Translations under genes and position numbers: made by a program
Assembly (NCBI GenBank): GCA_013398295.1
Contig: VZSF01007300.1
Coordinates: 186,001-250,000 of the forward strand
Direction: 5' to 3'
DNA: 64,000 nucleotides
Source of the DNA: Chionis minor
Lineage: Eukaryota > Chordata > Aves > Charadriiformes > Chionididae
Shown: positions 63,031-64,000 of the stretch, in pieces
Position numbering within the stretch: position 1 is the stretch's first letter
Layout of the letters: every line of letters begins with the position of its first letter
The notes under the pieces: model-generated
Database searches by the model: none
Told to the model about the DNA's origin: nothing
The model's input: the letters and a program-made list of their open reading frames with translations, nothing else

Positions 63031-64000
63031 TTGGTGCCATAGAACATCTGTTCCAATAAAGACAGGCCAGTCACTTCAGGTTCTAGAAGAAAAGCAATAA
63101 TGTAATGTGTAGCAATGTTTTCAAAACAGAGTCGTTTTTCCTGTTACCCTCCAATCAAGCAGATGTTGAAAGAGGTTTTTTTTTAAAATCATTTGGGCTT
63201 GGTTTAGCCAGGGGGGAACAGCACAGGGTGGAGCTGGATGACCCTCACTGCAATGCTGCTCTGCGCCTGCATTAGTTATTTTGTCCTCATCCTTGAGGCA
63301 ACAAAACAACTGAGAAGCCTTGAGCTAGCCCTGAGAAGAATATATTCTTTTAGCAATCTGGAAAGCACTATATGCATACCTAGTGGAGAACTGGAGTGTT
63401 TTGTCCTGATTTACACCACGATTTAGGCAAAGGGTTACACAGTTTTGTTCCTATGCAGGGTTAAGATTAATACTCTACTCTGATCACGTTGCTCGTGTGA
63501 TACTCTGTATTTTCATAGGATAAAGCATATATCATGAAAGCTTCAATAATAGAGGATGTGAGGTACGGTGTTCTTCTGTTTTCAAGACTTCATTACTCTT
63601 ACAAGATCAACAACAGGAAGGAAATATTAGGGAATAACACCACATATGCTAAGAGCATATGAAGAAAGCACACTTTATGTTGCAGATACTAATTTTCTGA
63701 TTATTTAATGAAATCCAGGCACTCCCATTGGAATGAGTCTCCTGTCTGCTGTAGGAAAGGCGGTGAACTGCAGTGATTCCATTTTGCATCCAGATTTTCC
63801 TATTCCACAAAACATATATTAATTCCTCAATAAACATGAGCAGTCAGTAATACTGCTTTTAAGAAGAAAGAAATATTTTGCAGGGCAGAGCCTCTGCTCA
63901 CTGTCCTGGAGACAACAGCTACAACTCTGATGGGAGCAACCAGCCCACGGAGACCCCCTTCTTCCTCAGAAACTGACTTCTCTCTTCTGTGGTCAGATTT
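63031..64000. other. Unique non-coding DNA
   Basis: No gene recognised. 'tgtcctgatttacaccacga' at about 63402-63421 may be another worn piece of the ancient palindromic repeat family. Frames of about 62 codons on both strands are anonymous. Confidence 0.5.

Noticed and set aside
1..64000. A novel multi-gene defence or metabolic system
   Set aside because: There are no clustered genes, operon structure or domains; the window is vertebrate non-coding DNA with retroelement remains.

Overview
The window looks like a stretch of bird genome with no recognisable host gene. The evidence for a bird is the set of CR1-type LINE copies with octamer-like 3' tails (variants of ATTCTATG/ATTCTGTG) and one LTR with TGTCCTGGTT...AACCAGGACA ends, the style of avian ERVL-class LTRs. 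Repeat density is low, introns cannot be told from intergenic DNA here, and every open frame over about 120 codons is either inside a CR1, built on low-complexity sequence, or unsupported. I therefore call no host coding gene. The segment may be intergenic or lie within a large intron.

Layout. 1-12170 is mostly unique AT-rich DNA with one very old CR1 remnant (2430-2675) and an A14-G12 purine run (11011-11036). 12171-13642 holds a cluster of ancient repeats: a MIR-like CORE-SINE, an antisense CR1/L3-type reverse-transcriptase remnant and a CR1 3' tail. 13643-18840 is unique and contains two GC-richer or motif-rich blocks that look like candidate regulatory elements. 18841-19485 is a CR1 on the minus strand with an internal deletion. 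19486-39372 is unique DNA with a homeodomain-motif cluster (22225-22360), a MIR-like remnant (27196-27300) and further candidate regulatory blocks. 39373-39839 is a plus-strand CR1. 39840-51100 is unique except for a 27-bp tandem repeat, a long pyrimidine tract and a rearranged foldback (45373-45648). 51110-53902 carries a strongly decayed but possibly near-full-length CR1 followed by a younger CR1 tail. 56027-56145 is another CR1 tail.

57273-61375 is the most structured part. A minus-strand CR1 carries a solo LTR inserted in its reverse-transcriptase region, flanked by a 5-bp target duplication with one mismatch. This locus is interrupted by a 695-base run of N (59240-59934). The 1,412 bases left of the gap (57828-59239) reappear, apparently without change, to the right of it (59935-61346), including the same frameshifts. 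The simplest reading is that two overlapping contigs were never merged, so about 2.1 kb of this window is probably false duplication; a very recent tandem duplication is the alternative.

I found no evidence of a novel protein-coding system, CRISPR array, tRNA or rRNA. The observations of most interest are the false-duplication signature, the LTR-in-CR1 nest, the rearranged foldback at 45.4-45.6 kb, and several motif-dense non-coding blocks that could be enhancers.
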